Positions 49,631-61,975 are shown, counted from the stretch's first letter. The stretch: DNA of 64,000 nt from Euleptes europaea (GCF_029931775.1 NC_079312.1:9865821-9929820), one strand, 5' to 3'. Notes: a model not told the origin generated them from the letters alone. Numbers and translations: made by a program.

Positions 49631-49930
49631 GGGGGAGGGAAGGAGGGAAAGCTGAAGATGGGAGAGGAGTTCGTTTGGTGGGTGGAAAGGTGAGAGGAAC
49701 GAAATGAATGGTGAGGAAATGGTAGTTGCCATGAGGAAGGAAAGAGGTAATAATGTGGAGAGGGGATACAGTGGGAAATGAGTAGCTCCCAGAAGCTTTG
49801 CCAACCTTTCCAGGAATTGGAAAACCCTGGACCAAGAAACCCCCAGATCCCCCCCATGCCATGTAATTTTTGCATTCAAAGCTAAGGTTGATGGTGGAAT
49901 TATTATTGTTGTTATTAACAACAACAGTAA
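49631..49930. other. No gene seen
   Basis: No exon or recognised repeat. Confidence 0.3.
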
Positions 49931-49934
49931 TAAA

Positions 49935-50125
49935 AGCTGTGTGTGTGTGTGTAAAGTGCCGTCAAGTCGCAGCCGACTTATGGCAACCCCTTTTGGGGGG
50001 TATTCATGGCATGAGACTAACAGAGGTGGTTTGCCAGTGCCTTCCTCTGCACAGCAACCCTGGTATTCCTTGGTGGTCTCCCATCCAAACACTAACAAGG
50101 GCTGACCCTGCTTAGCTTATATTGG
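49935..50125 (-). mobile_element. 5S rRNA-derived SINE, 5'-truncated
   Basis: Tail and body (aagtgccgtcaagtcgcagc, cgacttatggcaaccccttt, ggtttgccagtgccttcctc) and part of the 5S head (ggtctcccatccaaacacta, gctgaccctgcttagctt). Preceded by a (GT)n run at 49937-49952. Confidence 0.8.
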
Positions 50126-50299
50126 CCCCTGGCTTCAGGTTAACATGTGAGACTTGCAGGGCCAAAAATGAAGGGGATCGGACTATCCTGGGCACAGATT
50201 AGCTCTTCAACATCCCTCTCCTATGTGCAATGGGAACAAAGGTTTGCTCGTGAGAAGTCAGGAAACTGACACAGAACAGACACGGGACCCAGCAACTTC

Positions 50300-50376
50300 C
50301 CTGTCCTATCAGATCCAGCACAGTGTGGGGGTTGGAGTGTCCGACTAGGATCTAAGAGACACAGGGACCTGGTGCC
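50300..50376 (+). mobile_element. tRNA-derived SINE, first part (second part from 52011)
   Basis: ccagcacagtgtgggggttg and gtccgactaggatctaagag match the head of the SINE at 11.53 kb. It resumes after the 1.6-kb insertion with ccagacctacatggcaggat at 52026-52100. Confidence 0.6.
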
Positions 50377-50392
50377 AGTCACACCCTCTCAG

Positions 50393-52010
50393 GAAGAAAA
50401 ACCTATGCTGTCATGTGAGAGCCTCTACAGAACACAACAGAACGCTGGCTAATCTCTAATAGTTATAATGGTATCATAGTTATAATCCCTAATAGTTATA
50501 ATAGGTCACAGAATAGATAACTAATAACAATATAACATTAACATAAATAATAGCAAACCAGAAATCACGCCCCACCCCCACCCGGTGCCTGAGTCCGAGG
50601 CCTCGGATGCAGAACTGGAGCAGCTGGCCATCCCATCGGCAGCTGACCCTCTCGGGAATGCAGCTGAAGAGCCTTCTGAGCCAGATGCTGAATTAAAGGG
50701 GCCATCAGACGCTTCTATGTCTAGCCAGGCGGAATTAAAGGGGCCATCAGACGCTTCTACGTCTAGCCAGGCGGAGGAATTCCAGTCCCCCTGAGGAATT
50801 CCAGTCCCCAAAAGACTCACAACAGTCCTCCCCCACGGTTGACCGAAGACAGAAACTCCGGACCCGGCCGCATGAAAGAAGACAATCGGCCCGGCTGCAA
50901 AGCTGGAGAGGCACTCCAGCTGTAGAGCATGACAGTGAGTGAAGACAGGGCCAATCTCACTCTGATAAGCTGACCAGATTTAAGGAACGGCGAAAGTCAG
51001 CCTAGGCGTGGAAGCAACGTACCGAATTGCGGTTTCAGCTGAGCGCCACTCTGTTTGCTGCCTTGCCTGAGAATTACCTTGGACAGTTAGGTAGATGATG
51101 CCTGCCGCCTTGCCAGTGACCCGGACCTTGGACTGCTCAACGGCGACCCTTGCTGCCAAGCCTGTGATATGTAAGAGACCCCGGCCTGACTTCTTGGACT
51201 GTTTCCTAGACTTTGCCTTACCACTGCTGCCCCCACTGTTTCCTGTACAGCCACCCAGGCTGAAGAAGCCTCAGCTTCTGTACCCTCCACCACTTCCTGC
51301 CACGGCCGCTCTCAGCTCCCTCTGCACCGTGCTGCGGCAGCAGCCCCACCGGCCTCCCTGGCCAGTACATCAGCTCAGTTGCCCTCAGTGGGCAAAATAC
51401 ATCACAAGTCCAAAATCCAAATAATCGACAGGGATTAAAGTCAATCACTGAGAAGATACTCTCTTCTTCAAATGAAAAACATCTTCTTTTCATCCACAGT
51501 ACATGATCCTGGGAGATCAGCTTTGGATCACTGGTAAGTATAAATATCAAGAATCAGGAGACGGAATTTCTGGATATTACTTCCTCCGTTTGCGCATAAA
51601 GCTTTGTCAGTCTACAGGCAGAGTCAACCACAATGTAAACAACAATATAAACAATTCGACATACATATGCAGTTAAATGACTTATCATGCAACAACAAAT
51701 GTTGTCCTTACCAATGGTGTCCAGTAGTCTTACATCTGGGCAAATGCAAGTTTAACACATCGCCTTAGCATAAGGAATAATCTGGAGGTAAGAGTCTTGG
51801 GGACTGATCTTAACAGAACACAGCCAGGGGTAAGTAATAACTGTGAGTATTTGCTGAGTAATTTGAAATCACTCTTACCATGAAAGGGCAACTGAGCTGG
51901 TTTGCTATTGTTTATGTTAATGTAATATTAGTTCTCTATTCTGTAACCTATTTGAATCTGCTACCATTATAACTATTAGAGATTAGCCAGCTTGCTGTTG
52001 TGTTCTGTAG
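50393..52010. mobile_element. 1.6-kb insertion with inverted ends and a 16-bp target duplication, class unknown
   Basis: Flanked by AGTCACACCCTCTCAG (50377-50392 and 52011-52026) within a SINE. Near the ends, 50423-50561 is the inverted copy of 51897-52012 (ctacagaacacaacag against ctgttgtgttctgtag; gcaaaccag against ctggtttgc). The interior has a 39-bp direct duplication at 50694-50771 (gaattaaaggggccatcaga) and no recognised protein. A 16-bp duplication points to target-primed insertion; inverted ends are unusual for that. A degenerate hammerhead-like string lies at 51585-51610 on the minus strand. Confidence 0.6.
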
Positions 52011-52236
52011 AGTCACACCCTCTCAGCCAGACCTACATGGCAGGATTGTTGTGAGGTTTAAATGGAGAGAGGAGAACAACATACGCTGCCTTGTGTCCCA
52101 TAGAATCAGAGAGTTGGAAGGGACCACCAGGGTCATCTAGTCCAACCCTCTGCACAATGCAGGAAATTCACAACTACCTCCCCACACATCCCCAGTGACC
52201 CCTACTCCATGTCTAGAAGATGGCCAAGATGTCCTC
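51949..52236. repeat. 288-bp direct duplication, left copy
   Basis: Near-identical to 53432-53719 (a handful of mismatches). Contains the end of the fold-back arm, the SINE tail and a CR1 3' end. Confidence 0.9.
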
Positions 52237-53431
52237 TGTAAAGGAAATACACCCTGCATTTCCTTTTGCTACAATACTGCACAACATTGGCTCAAACTTT
52301 AATTCAGGCTGCGGCCTAGTTACCCCTAGCAAATGCATTTCAAAGCTCTGTTTGTAATCTGTGAGAGCGGGGGGAAGGAACTCTCTCAAACCCCCTTCCC
52401 TTTGAAGCTTGCTCACTGATGGCCCATCTGTCTCCAAGGTGATACATCCTGTCACACCTTAGCCCTCGCTGACTCTTGGGGTCTCCTGATGATTTGCATT
52501 TACTGCAGGAATGCAATTTATCCCTTGTCTTCAAAGAGTTGGCTAGTGACATGACATATATGAAATTGGTTTGTTGTTTTCCTGAGGAATTCATTGGCTG
52601 CTTGATCACCAGCTGACGAATTCGGAAGGTATAAGAATAAACTTCTTCTGATATAGTTTTCATGGAGTTTTGGGGACATGCTGACATGGCCTCATGCTGC
52701 ATCACTTTGCCCCAGGGAGAAGGGGCAAGATGGGAACAATCCTTACAATTGGAAATCTGGTAACGACTTGGCTACAAGTCCTTTTGTCTTTATAACCTCT
52801 TGCAAAGCCTCGCCTATCTGCTTAGGAATTACTGTGTAGTTAACAATTGTTAGACTTTCTTGTTTTCATGCTATTTTGCTCTCACAAATAATTTCCTTTC
52901 TGTAACGAGCACATTTTATTAAATAAACTTATAGACTTTATATTGAAGTCTGAGAAACCTTTTTTGGGTCTCAGGGCTAAATCCAAGTGCCTGAGTGTGT
53001 GTGTGTGTGAAAAACCACCTACCCTAGTGTTTTGTGGCAATAAGCCTCCCCTGGCAGAAGCTCTACTCTGCAGGGACGGTTTTTGCTTGTTTTGACTTTT
53101 GGGAAACTGGCTGGGGAAGAGTAGCTCTCAGCTCATCCCTGGGAAAGCCAGCCCTTTGGAATTGAGAGCTGGTGGCGAAATACCTGTACTACGCTCAAAG
53201 GGGGAATCCTGGGGCACAGTAAGGAATTTGGGTTTCCTTAGGGAAACATTTAGTGACTTTGAACTACAGAGGAATCGGCCTGCTGGAGAGCAGACCGAGT
53301 CTCCTCGACAAGGTAGCAGAGTCTACCCGCATTGTGCTTTAGGGAGAGTCCTAAAGCCCAGTGGGGAGTTTGGCAACTTTTGACCCAAGGAGGAACCGGT
53401 TTGCTGGAGAGCAGGCCGGACCTCCTTGACA
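52237..53431. mobile_element. LTR-like block (TG..CA), 1195 bp
   Basis: Starts TGTAAAGG and ends CTTGACA, with a polyadenylation signal (attaaataaactt near 52918-52930) two thirds of the way along and a (GT)n run near 52996-53009. No coding region. Most like a solo endogenous-retrovirus LTR in plus orientation. It is bounded exactly by the 288-bp direct duplication rather than by a 4-6-bp one. Confidence 0.5.
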
Positions 53432-53719
53432 TATTTGAATATGCTACCATTATAACTAATAGAGATTAGCCAGCTTGCTGTTGTGTTCTGTAGAGTCACA
53501 CCCTCTCAGCCAGACCTACATGGCAGGATTGTTGTGAGGTTTAAATGGAGAGAGGAAAACAACATACGCTGCCTTGTGTCCCATAGAATCAGAGAGTTGG
53601 AAGGGACCACCAGGGTCATCTAGTCCAACCCTCTGCACAATGCAGGAAATTCACAACTACCTCCCCACACATCCCCAGTGACCCCTACTCCATGTCTAGA
53701 AGATGGCCAAGATGTCCTC
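53432..53719. repeat. 288-bp direct duplication, right copy
   Basis: See 51949-52236; this copy continues uninterrupted into the CR1 that follows. Confidence 0.9.
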
Positions 53720-54042
53720 CCTCTCATGTTCTGCCTAAGATCATAGAATCTAGCCTCTGCTTAAAATTCTCCAGGGAAAGAGAGCGTACCACCTCCCAAG
53801 GAAGCCTGTTCCACTGAGGAACCGGTCGAATTGTTACAAAATTCTTCCTAACGTCTAGATGGAAACTCTTTTGATTTAAGTTCAACCCGTTGGTTCTGGT
53901 CCAACCTTCTGGGGCAACAGAAAACTACTCGGCACCATCCTCTAGATGACAGCAAGTACTTGAAGATGGTTATTATATCACCTCTCAGTCTTCTCCTCTT
54001 CAGGCTAAACATACCCAGCTCCTTCAACCTTTCCTCATAGGA

Positions 54043-54874
54043 CAGTGGTGGCGAACCTATGGCATGGGTGCCAAAGGTGGCACTCAGAGCCCTCTCTGTG
54101 GGCATGCATGCCGTCGCCCCAGCACAGAATTCGCCTGAGTTTGTTCCCCTGGCTGAGGAGGCTGGGGACCAGCAATGCCTTCCCAGTGCCTTCTCCGCAG
54201 TCGCTGGCCGTGCGCTCTGGAAGTGAAGACAACAATGAGCCTTCTGCCGAGGACTGGAAGAGGTGGCTGGACCAGGAGTGGGACGCCTGGGCAGCCATCT
54301 GCAGCAGGCTGGTTGGTGACAGCAGCGCGGGGGATTGGCGGTGAGGGCCGAACGGGGGCCCGCCTGGCGTTTGTGCTGGAGCCAAGCCCTTTGCTTAGCT
54401 TGGGTTTCCACTCTGCTCGTTCATGCAACCGAAGGTGCCTCTGAGCGTGTGCAGAGGGCTGTCCCCACCATCAGCCCCCCCCCCCCGCATAACAGTCTTT
54501 TTAAATTCGTATGAAGATAACAGTTGGAAAAAGAACTAAACTGAACGGGTGGGGGCTATGCTCCAGCTGCTTTCCTACCCCCGCACGGCTGCCCATGCAG
54601 GGTTGCCAACCTCCAGGCAGTAGCAGGAGATCTGCTATTTCAGTTCACCTGGAGAAAATGGCCGCTTTGGCAATTGGACTCTATGGCATTGAAGTGCCTC
54701 CCCAAACCCCACCCTCCTCAGGCTCTGCCCCAAGAACCTCCGTCAGAGGGCAAAGAGGGACCTGCCAACCCCTAGCCCCCTGTGGACTTCTAGCTGTGTT
54801 GGCACTTTGTGATAAATAAGTGGGTTTTGGGTTGCAGTTTGGGCACTCGCTCTCTAAAAGGTTCGCCATCACTG
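54043..54874 (+). mobile_element. hAT transposon of the same family as 38.3 kb, different cargo
   Basis: 832 bp flanked by TCATAGGA (54035-54042 and 54875-54882). Ends CAGTGGTGGCGAACC and GGTTCGCCATCACTG; the outer about 78 bp on each side match the 38320-40112 element. No transposase. Cargo includes a splice-flanked open stretch (54198-54343) and a copy of the GGTTGCCAACC MITE (54601-54776). Confidence 0.9.
54198..54343 (+). pseudogene. Possible captured host exon inside the hAT, gene unknown
   Basis: After a pyrimidine-rich tract and cttctccgcag comes an open stretch (SLAVRSGSEDNNEPSAEDWK, RWLDQEWDAWAAICSRLVGD, SSAGDW) ending at a donor-like GCG|GTGAGG. The acidic, Trp-rich composition looks like real protein. 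I do not recognise the gene. Chance cannot be excluded for a stretch this short. Confidence 0.35.
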
Positions 54875-55305
54875 TCATAGGACTTGGTCTCCAGACCCCT
54901 CGCCATCTTTGTTGCCCTCCTCTTGACACGTTCCAGCTTGTTTACATCCTTCTTAAATTGCGGTGCCCAAAACTGAACATAATACTCTAGGTGAGGTCTA
55001 ACCAGAGCAGAGTAAAATGATACCATCATTTCACGTGATCTGGACGCTATACTTCTGTTGATGCAGCCCAAGATCGCATTTGCCTTTTTAGCTACCGCAT
55101 CACACTGCTGACTCATGTTCAATGTTTGGTCTACTAAAACTCCAAGATCCTTTTCACACACACTACTGCTAAGACAACTCTCCCCCATCCTGTAATATGC
55201 ATTTGATTGTTCATACCTAAATGCACAACTTTACATTTATCTCTGTTGAAATGCATTTTATTAGTTTTAGCCCAATTCTCCAGCCTTTCAAGAATATCCT
55301 GTATC

Positions 55306-55635
55306 TGTCAGGCCTGTATCTCAGTTACTGTGTTTTGCTTTCGTTTCTATCGCTGCCCCGACCACAGGCTAAGCTCAAGGACAACTCTGCATACCAAAGC
55401 CTGTTTGAAGCTCTGAGAACTCTCCCCAAAAGAGTCCTGGGAACAGCAGCTATGTTTATGTTCTGTAATCACTTGCAAATATCCTTGCCTTTATACTGCT
55501 GAGTGTTAGACAGCGAGCTCATTGCTGTCACCTTCCCTGTATGCACTGTTAACCTATTTTGACCAAGTAAACCAGCTTCTTTAGACTTGACTGTCTCTGA
55601 TGTGGTCTTTGGTTCAGGTAGGGCAAGCGCTGACA
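55306..55635 (+). repeat. 5' LTR of the Gypsy fossil
   Basis: TGTCAGGCC ... GCGCTGACA, 330 bp. Confidence 0.95.
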
Positions 55636-58600
55636 TTGTGACAGCAATCTCCTCTTTCTGCTGTCAGGCTGGAGCCCTGGAGGGCTCGCCTGCCACTCGG
55701 ATGGGAGCTAGGGAGAGAGAGCTCTCTGAGTGATTCGACTGAGGCTAGAGCCCCGTGTGGTTCGCCCCGGGCCCGGTGGATCTGATCCCCGGGTGGCGGG
55801 CTCCCGCTGGAGCCCTGGAACGACTTCCCCTGGAAGCTTCGTCTGATGACCCCGACCTCCTCCGGGATGTCGTGACTGAGCTACTAAGAATTAACGCGGA
55901 AGTCAGTCGACTGAATGGTTTGATCCAGACTCAGTGGCGTTCTTTGGCAACTTCTCCTTGGATGTCTGACGTTGAGGATGCTAACGCCACTTTAGACCTT
56001 CAAGCCCTTGATCGGTTGGTGGATGATGCCCAACTGGCGGTGGAGGATTTACAAATATTAACCGGTTTGTTGGACAAACTTATTGCCCGTGAGACTCACT
56101 CTACGGAAGCCATGGCAGGAGCCACGCCGGCTAGTTTTTCCCTGGTGCTGAATGCATCTGACTGTCAAGCAGAGGCGAAAAGACTCGCCATCCAAACGGC
56201 GCTCCTTTTTGTGGAACTAACAAAGGATACTACGGTAGCCACTCTTTCACAACTGTTGTACCCCACTTTCCGGACAGCCGCACCGGCGCTAGCGGTCCAG
56301 ATTCAACCGCTGTTGGGCGGGGAGTCCGAACCGCTCCTCGCCCTTTTGGAAAAGGAACATTTACCGCTTGTGACCGCAGATGCTGCCCAGAAACTCGAGG
56401 CCGCCAAACCTCTCGCGGAGAGAGACGCCGCCGTGGCTGCGGAGGCGGCGGCCAAGGCTCAGGCCGTACGGGACAAGGAACAGCAACTGGCAGCGGAACG
56501 GGCACGGGCGGGTGTGCGCCCCAAAGACTCCGGTCGAGCCGACCCTTCCTGGGGACCAATGTTTTCCCCGGCATTCGTTCCGTCCCGCACCGCCCAACGC
56601 GCGCAGCGCCTCGTGGAACGGCTTCGGGTATCTGATGGTTCTGACGAGGAGGATTTATATGGGGACAATTCCCAATGGGCTACTGGCTTCAGGGCCAGTC
56701 GAGCACATCGTTCGGGTGGACCCGAAGAGGAAGTACACCTGTTGCGGGCCCAAAACTGAGAGTTATACGATCATGTAGACCGTCTCCAGGATCAAATGGA
56801 GCGTATGTTCCAGGAGAACGAGCGCTTACAGCGGGCGCTAACAACTCCGGCGCAACCCATTCTGCCCGCACCGGTTCATCAGCCGGTTGTGCCCGCTCAC
56901 CCGGCTCACCCCCCAGCTAATCTCCCCGTTCAACCACTGATCCCCGGAGCGCCAGTTGCACCAGCTCCCGGGGCGCCTATATTGCCAGGGCACCCCATAC
57001 AGCCGGGACAACCCGTGCCCGGTCCATGGAAGCAACCTCGGTTGAAAACGACCTATGATGGCTCGCTCGAGACTTTACCCTGTTTCCTACATCAAGTAGA
57101 CAGTTATATGCGGGAACAGGGACAATTCTTTCCCACAGAGGATAGCCGGGTCCGTTTCGTAGCTTCTCTATTAACGGGGAAAGCCGCTGACTGGATGGTT
57201 CTGCAATTTGATACTCGGTCTCGTTCTATCCGCTCCCTCAACAATTTTATGACTGCCTTACGAAGGCACTTTGAGGATCCCTTTATGGGTGAACGGGCCA
57301 AGGCAGAACTTTTACAACTCAGGCAAGGCTCGTCTCCAGTCCGGGAATTTGCAGATGAGTTCCAGAGACTTGCCAGTAGAATAGTGGACTGGCCGGAAGC
57401 CACCTTAATCCACTATTTCAGGGAAGCCTTACACCCTGACATTTTGAACTGGTCATATATGCGAGGCGATCCTAACACCCTCGAGGAATGGATCTTATTG
57501 GCTGAAGAGGTGGAAAGCCGCCGGCGTTTCATTTCCCTGGTCCAGCAACGACACAAGGATAAAAGCGCCCAAAAACCCCCGGCAAAAGCATCGCTCCCCA
57601 GTCCGCGGAAACCCACGCGACCGCTTCAGGATCGCAAAACGAGGTTCCAGAGGGGGGCTTGCCTCATATGCAGAGAAGTGGGCCACTTTGCAGCAACGTG
57701 TCCTCACCGCCCGGAGATCACACGCCCCAGCATACCTCGGGCTCGAGGGAGACCTCCACGCAGAGGCACCGCGGGTACCCGTAGCGCAGCGCCGGGACGC
57801 CCCACACCCTCTGCACTTCACGTCGAGGATACTGCTAACCTCTCTACTCCAAGTGACCCCGCAGGGTCCCAGATTGCAAGTGCCCCATTGGGGGACGACT
57901 CTCCTTCTTCGGACGAGGGTCACCCATGGAATGCTCCAGCTTTAAACCTGGAATCCCCTCTTGATCTGTCAAAAAACGGATACGGTCTGTGGTGAGTGGA
58001 GCATCCCCACAGACCCCTGCAGAATCATCTGCTAAACCCAAAGCTCCCGTCAAGGTGAGTGAAGTAGAAACCACCGTCTATGTAGACGCAGTGTTACAAC
58101 ACCATAAGGGGGGTCCCCAACTGCCTGTCAAGGCGCTAATTGACTCTGGCTGCGGCCGCACCTTAATCAATGAAGCCACGTTCGCAGCCCTCAAAGTCAA
58201 GTCCGAGGCTTTACCAGCTCCCATCCAATTTGCCCAAATGGATGGGAGCCACTTCAAGGGGGGTCCGGTCGATCATCGCACACAGGGAGTGGCGATGGGT
58301 ATTGGTTCTCATTGGGAACAAATAGACTTTACCATAGCCCCCATCCGATACGAAGTGGTTCTGGGGATTAATTGGCTTAAAGGACATAGCCCCTGCATAG
58401 ACTGGGAAACTGACACTATTACCTTTGCCAACCTCAAGTGCGAACTGCACCGACAAGAAATCGCGGTGGTGTCCCCACCAGTTTCAGCCTTAAATTCTGC
58501 TACCACACCACCTCCGTCTTTGCCCGAGGCATACAAAGACTTCTCAGATGTCTTTAATATTAAAGAATGCGATGCCTTACCCCTCCATCGTACCACTGAT

Positions 58601-61600
58601 TGTGCGAATGAAGTAGTGAAAGATTGCACACTGACTAAGAGCAAGATTTATCCCATGAGCGTTTCCGAACGCGCTGTGTTACGTGACTTTTTAGACAAGA
58701 ATCTTGCTCGAGGATTTATTCGGCCATCGAACGCTCCCAACTCAGCCCCAGCGTTCTTTGTCCGGAAAAAGGAGGGGGATCTCCGTCTCTGCATCGACTT
58801 TCGAAAGCTCAATGCAGTCACCCAGGCCAACGCTTACCCCATACCATTGATTTCAGATATCATGGGACAATTGCAAGAGGGTCGCATTTTCTCCAAATTG
58901 GACTTAAGTGGAAGCTTATTACCGCGTTCGAATCCGCGAGGGGGACAAACCCCTCACCGCCTTCTCCAGCTGCTTTGGAATGTATGAATTTCTTGTGATG
59001 CCTTTCGGGTTAAAAGGGGCCCCGGGGGTCTTCATGCAACTCATTAATGAAATCCTCCATGATTTACTGTACCGCGGCGTGGTAGTTTATTTGGATGATA
59101 TTCTTATTTATTCAAAAACCATGGAGGAACATGTGGCTCTGGTCAGAGAAGTTTTACAACGACTGCGTAACCACCAGCTCTATGCAAAGCTGTCCAAATG
59201 CGAATTTCACCAGAGACAGATTACTTTCTTGGGATACATAATCTCCCATCGTGGTCTTAGCATGGATCCCGCTAAAGTCCAATCGGTACTTGACTGGACT
59301 CCACCCTCCACCCGCAAGCAAGTACAGCAATTTCTGGGCTTTGCTAACTTCTACCGCGGTTTCATTCCCAATTTTGCTCAAGTGGCGCTGCCAATCACTG
59401 ACCTCCTGAAAACAAAAGGTAAAGGGGTTTCTGCAACGTTGCCCTCGGCCAAGATACTGTGGACTGATCAATGCCAATCTGCCTTTGTAGCCCTCAAACG
59501 GCTTTTTACTTCTGAACCGGTCCTGCAGCACCCAGACCCGAACCAAATGTTTATTGTGCAGGTCGATGCGTCTGACGTAGCCATGGGGGGGCCCTACTCC
59601 AGAGAGGACCGGACGGTCTCCTGCACCCCTGTGCCTACTTCTCCAAAAGGTTTGCACATTCCCAATTAAACTGGCAAATTTGGGAAAAGGAAGCATCAGC
59701 CGTCCACCATGCCCTTACGCTGTGGAGACAATTTCTGGAAGGGTCCGGAATCCCCTTTGAAGTTTGGACCGATCACAAAAATCTAGCTGCCCTCACGGGG
59801 ACCCATAAATTGTCCGCAAAACAACAGCGTTGGGCGGACTTCTTTGCTCAATTCCGTTTTGTTCTCAAACATGTGCCCGGGAAACAGAACGTGCTTGCAG
59901 ATGCTCTATCCCGGTTGCCTCAATACCCAATAAAACGTGATCGGCCGACTCATTGTTTACCCCGGCGCATAGGGAAGCCCTGCCTCTACTGGCCGTCCAA
60001 ACCCGGGCCCAAACCCGGCTCCAGCAGGGGACCCATACCGTGGCTGGAAAGGTATCCAGCCCCAAACCGCAGGCTCCCTCGCCTGTCCCCCTTGCGCCAC
60101 CTGTATCCAGCGCTCCGCAGCATCCAGCCTCTCCTCCCCCTCCACCACCACCAGCTCCTGCGTCGCCCTCTCCCACAAACAGAGAGAGGGTGCTCATCTC
60201 CAATACCTTCCTGGACTCCCTTCGGGCTCAGTGCCTAGCCGAACGCACTGCCCAAACCTTGCCCCAAGGTGTACTCGAGCAAGGTGGTTGTTGGTACAAA
60301 GACTCAAAACTATACGTGCCAAAAGTACTTCGAAGAGAAGTTCTACAGTTAGCCCATGGAGCTAAAACAGCGGGACACTTTGGGTTCCTGAAAACCCTTC
60401 ATCTGTTGCGCAGACAGTTTTGGTGGGGGGGAATGCGTTCTGATGTGGACTCCTTCGTTCGCAGCTGCCCTATCTGTGCCACAGTCAAACGTTCTCAAGG
60501 CAAACCTCCAGGACTACTGCAGCCGCTGGAAATCCCCAGTAAACCCTGGGAAGTGATTGCCATGGATTTCATGACGGATCTCCCCCTTAGTGGGGGCAAA
60601 ACTGTACTATGGGTTGTTACTGACTTATTTTCCAAACAGGTACATTTGGTTCCCTTAGCGGGTATTCCCTCCGCCCCCAAGTTGGCCCGCCTCTTCCTAT
60701 CACATGTCTTCCGGCTGCATTCGTTTCCGCGCAAGATAATCTGTGACCACGGGAGTAGTTTTGTTGCTAAATTTTGGAAAGCTTTTCTCAAATTAGTGGG
60801 GGTGGAGCAAGGGTTGTCTAGTGCTTACCATCCTCAAACGGATGGGCAAACTGAACGTCTCAATGCTGTACTGGAGTGCTATTTGTGTTGTTATGTCAAT
60901 TATCACCAAGATGACTGGGTAGAGCTGTTGCCTTTTGCAGAATATGCTTACAATAATGCTGTGCGTCAATCTACTGGCTTCAGCCCTTTCTTTGCTGTGT
61001 ATGGTCAGGACTTCGGTCCTATTGCCCCTGTGGAAGGGTCTGAGGGGGAGGGGGATCCTGATGTCGCCTCATGGGCGCGTGCCCTCCGTACTACTTGGCC
61101 CTGGCTGATTAGCAACCTGGACCGGGCCAAACGCAAGTATAAAGCACAAGCTGATAAGCATCGCTCCCCCAGTAAGGACTTTCAAGTTGGGGACTTAGTA
61201 TATCTTTCCACCAGAAATCTGCGCTCCACTCGTCCTTGTCACAAACTCAATACCAAGTACATTGGCCCATTTCCTATCGCCCGGATCATTAACCCTGTCG
61301 CCGTGGAATTGACTCTCCCCAAAACCTTGAGGCGTATCCACCCCGTCTTCCATGTCAGTCTTCTGAAACCCCATGTCGCCTCCTCGGACTGGCATCCTGA
61401 TCTGCCTCCCGAACAACCAATGATGGTGGGAGGGGAGGAACATTTCGAGGTGTCCAAGATCCTGGATTCACGTATACACCATGGTTCTCTGCAATACCTA
61501 ATTCGCTGGAAACACTTCCCCCCTGCCTATGATGAATGGGTGCGTACACAAGATGTCTCCGCCCCCCGCTTAGTAAACGCCTTTCACACCGCCTACCCGG

Positions 61601-61649
61601 ACAAACCATCCCCCTTGCAAGGGGGGAGGGGGCCTTAAGGGGAGCAGGA

Positions 61650-61975
61650 TGTCAGGCCTGTATCTCAGTTACTGTGTTTTGCTTTCGTTTCTATCGCTGC
61701 CCCGACCACAGGCTAAGCTCAAGGACAACTCTGCATACCAAAGCCTGTTTGAAGCTCTGAGAACTCTCCCCAAAAGAGTCCTGGGAACAGCAGCTATGTT
61801 TATGTTCTGTAATCACTTGCAAATATCCTTGCCTTTATACTGCTGAGTGTTAGACAGCGAGCTCATTGCTGTCACCTTCCCTGTATGCACTGTTAACCTA
61901 TTTTGACCAAGTAAACCAGCTTCTTTAGACTTGGCTCTGATGTGGTCTTTGGTTCAGGTAGGGCAAGCGCTGACA
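61650..61975 (+). repeat. 3' LTR of the Gypsy fossil
   Basis: 326 bp, almost identical to the 5' LTR. Confidence 0.95.

Larger units (their letters stand above)
55306..61975 (+). mobile_element. Ty3/Gypsy chromodomain LTR retroelement fossil, 6.7 kb, both LTRs
   Basis: Flanked by GTATC (55301-55305 and 61976-61980). LTRs 55306-55635 and 61650-61975 are almost identical, so the insertion is very recent. A purine-rich tract lies just before the 3' LTR. Parts in order: gag-region frames (about 55.75-58.0 kb, with a CCHC knuckle CLICREVGHFAATC), protease (about 58.1-58.5 kb), reverse transcriptase with YLDD and RNase H (about 58.6-59.9 kb), integrase (zinc-binding and catalytic core, about 60.3-61.1 kb) and a C-terminal chromodomain (YLIRWKHFPPAYDEWV). 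Whole in layout, with a few coding breaks (about three). Chromodomains in this family are known to guide integration to chromatin. Confidence 0.95.

Noticed and set aside
55755-56759. Host gene with a 334-codon frame
   Set aside because: It lies between the 5' LTR and the gag/pol region of the Gypsy fossil and is part of it.
59865-60203. Antisense frames in the Gypsy pol region
   Set aside because: Shadow of a Pro/Ser-rich stretch; no family resemblance.
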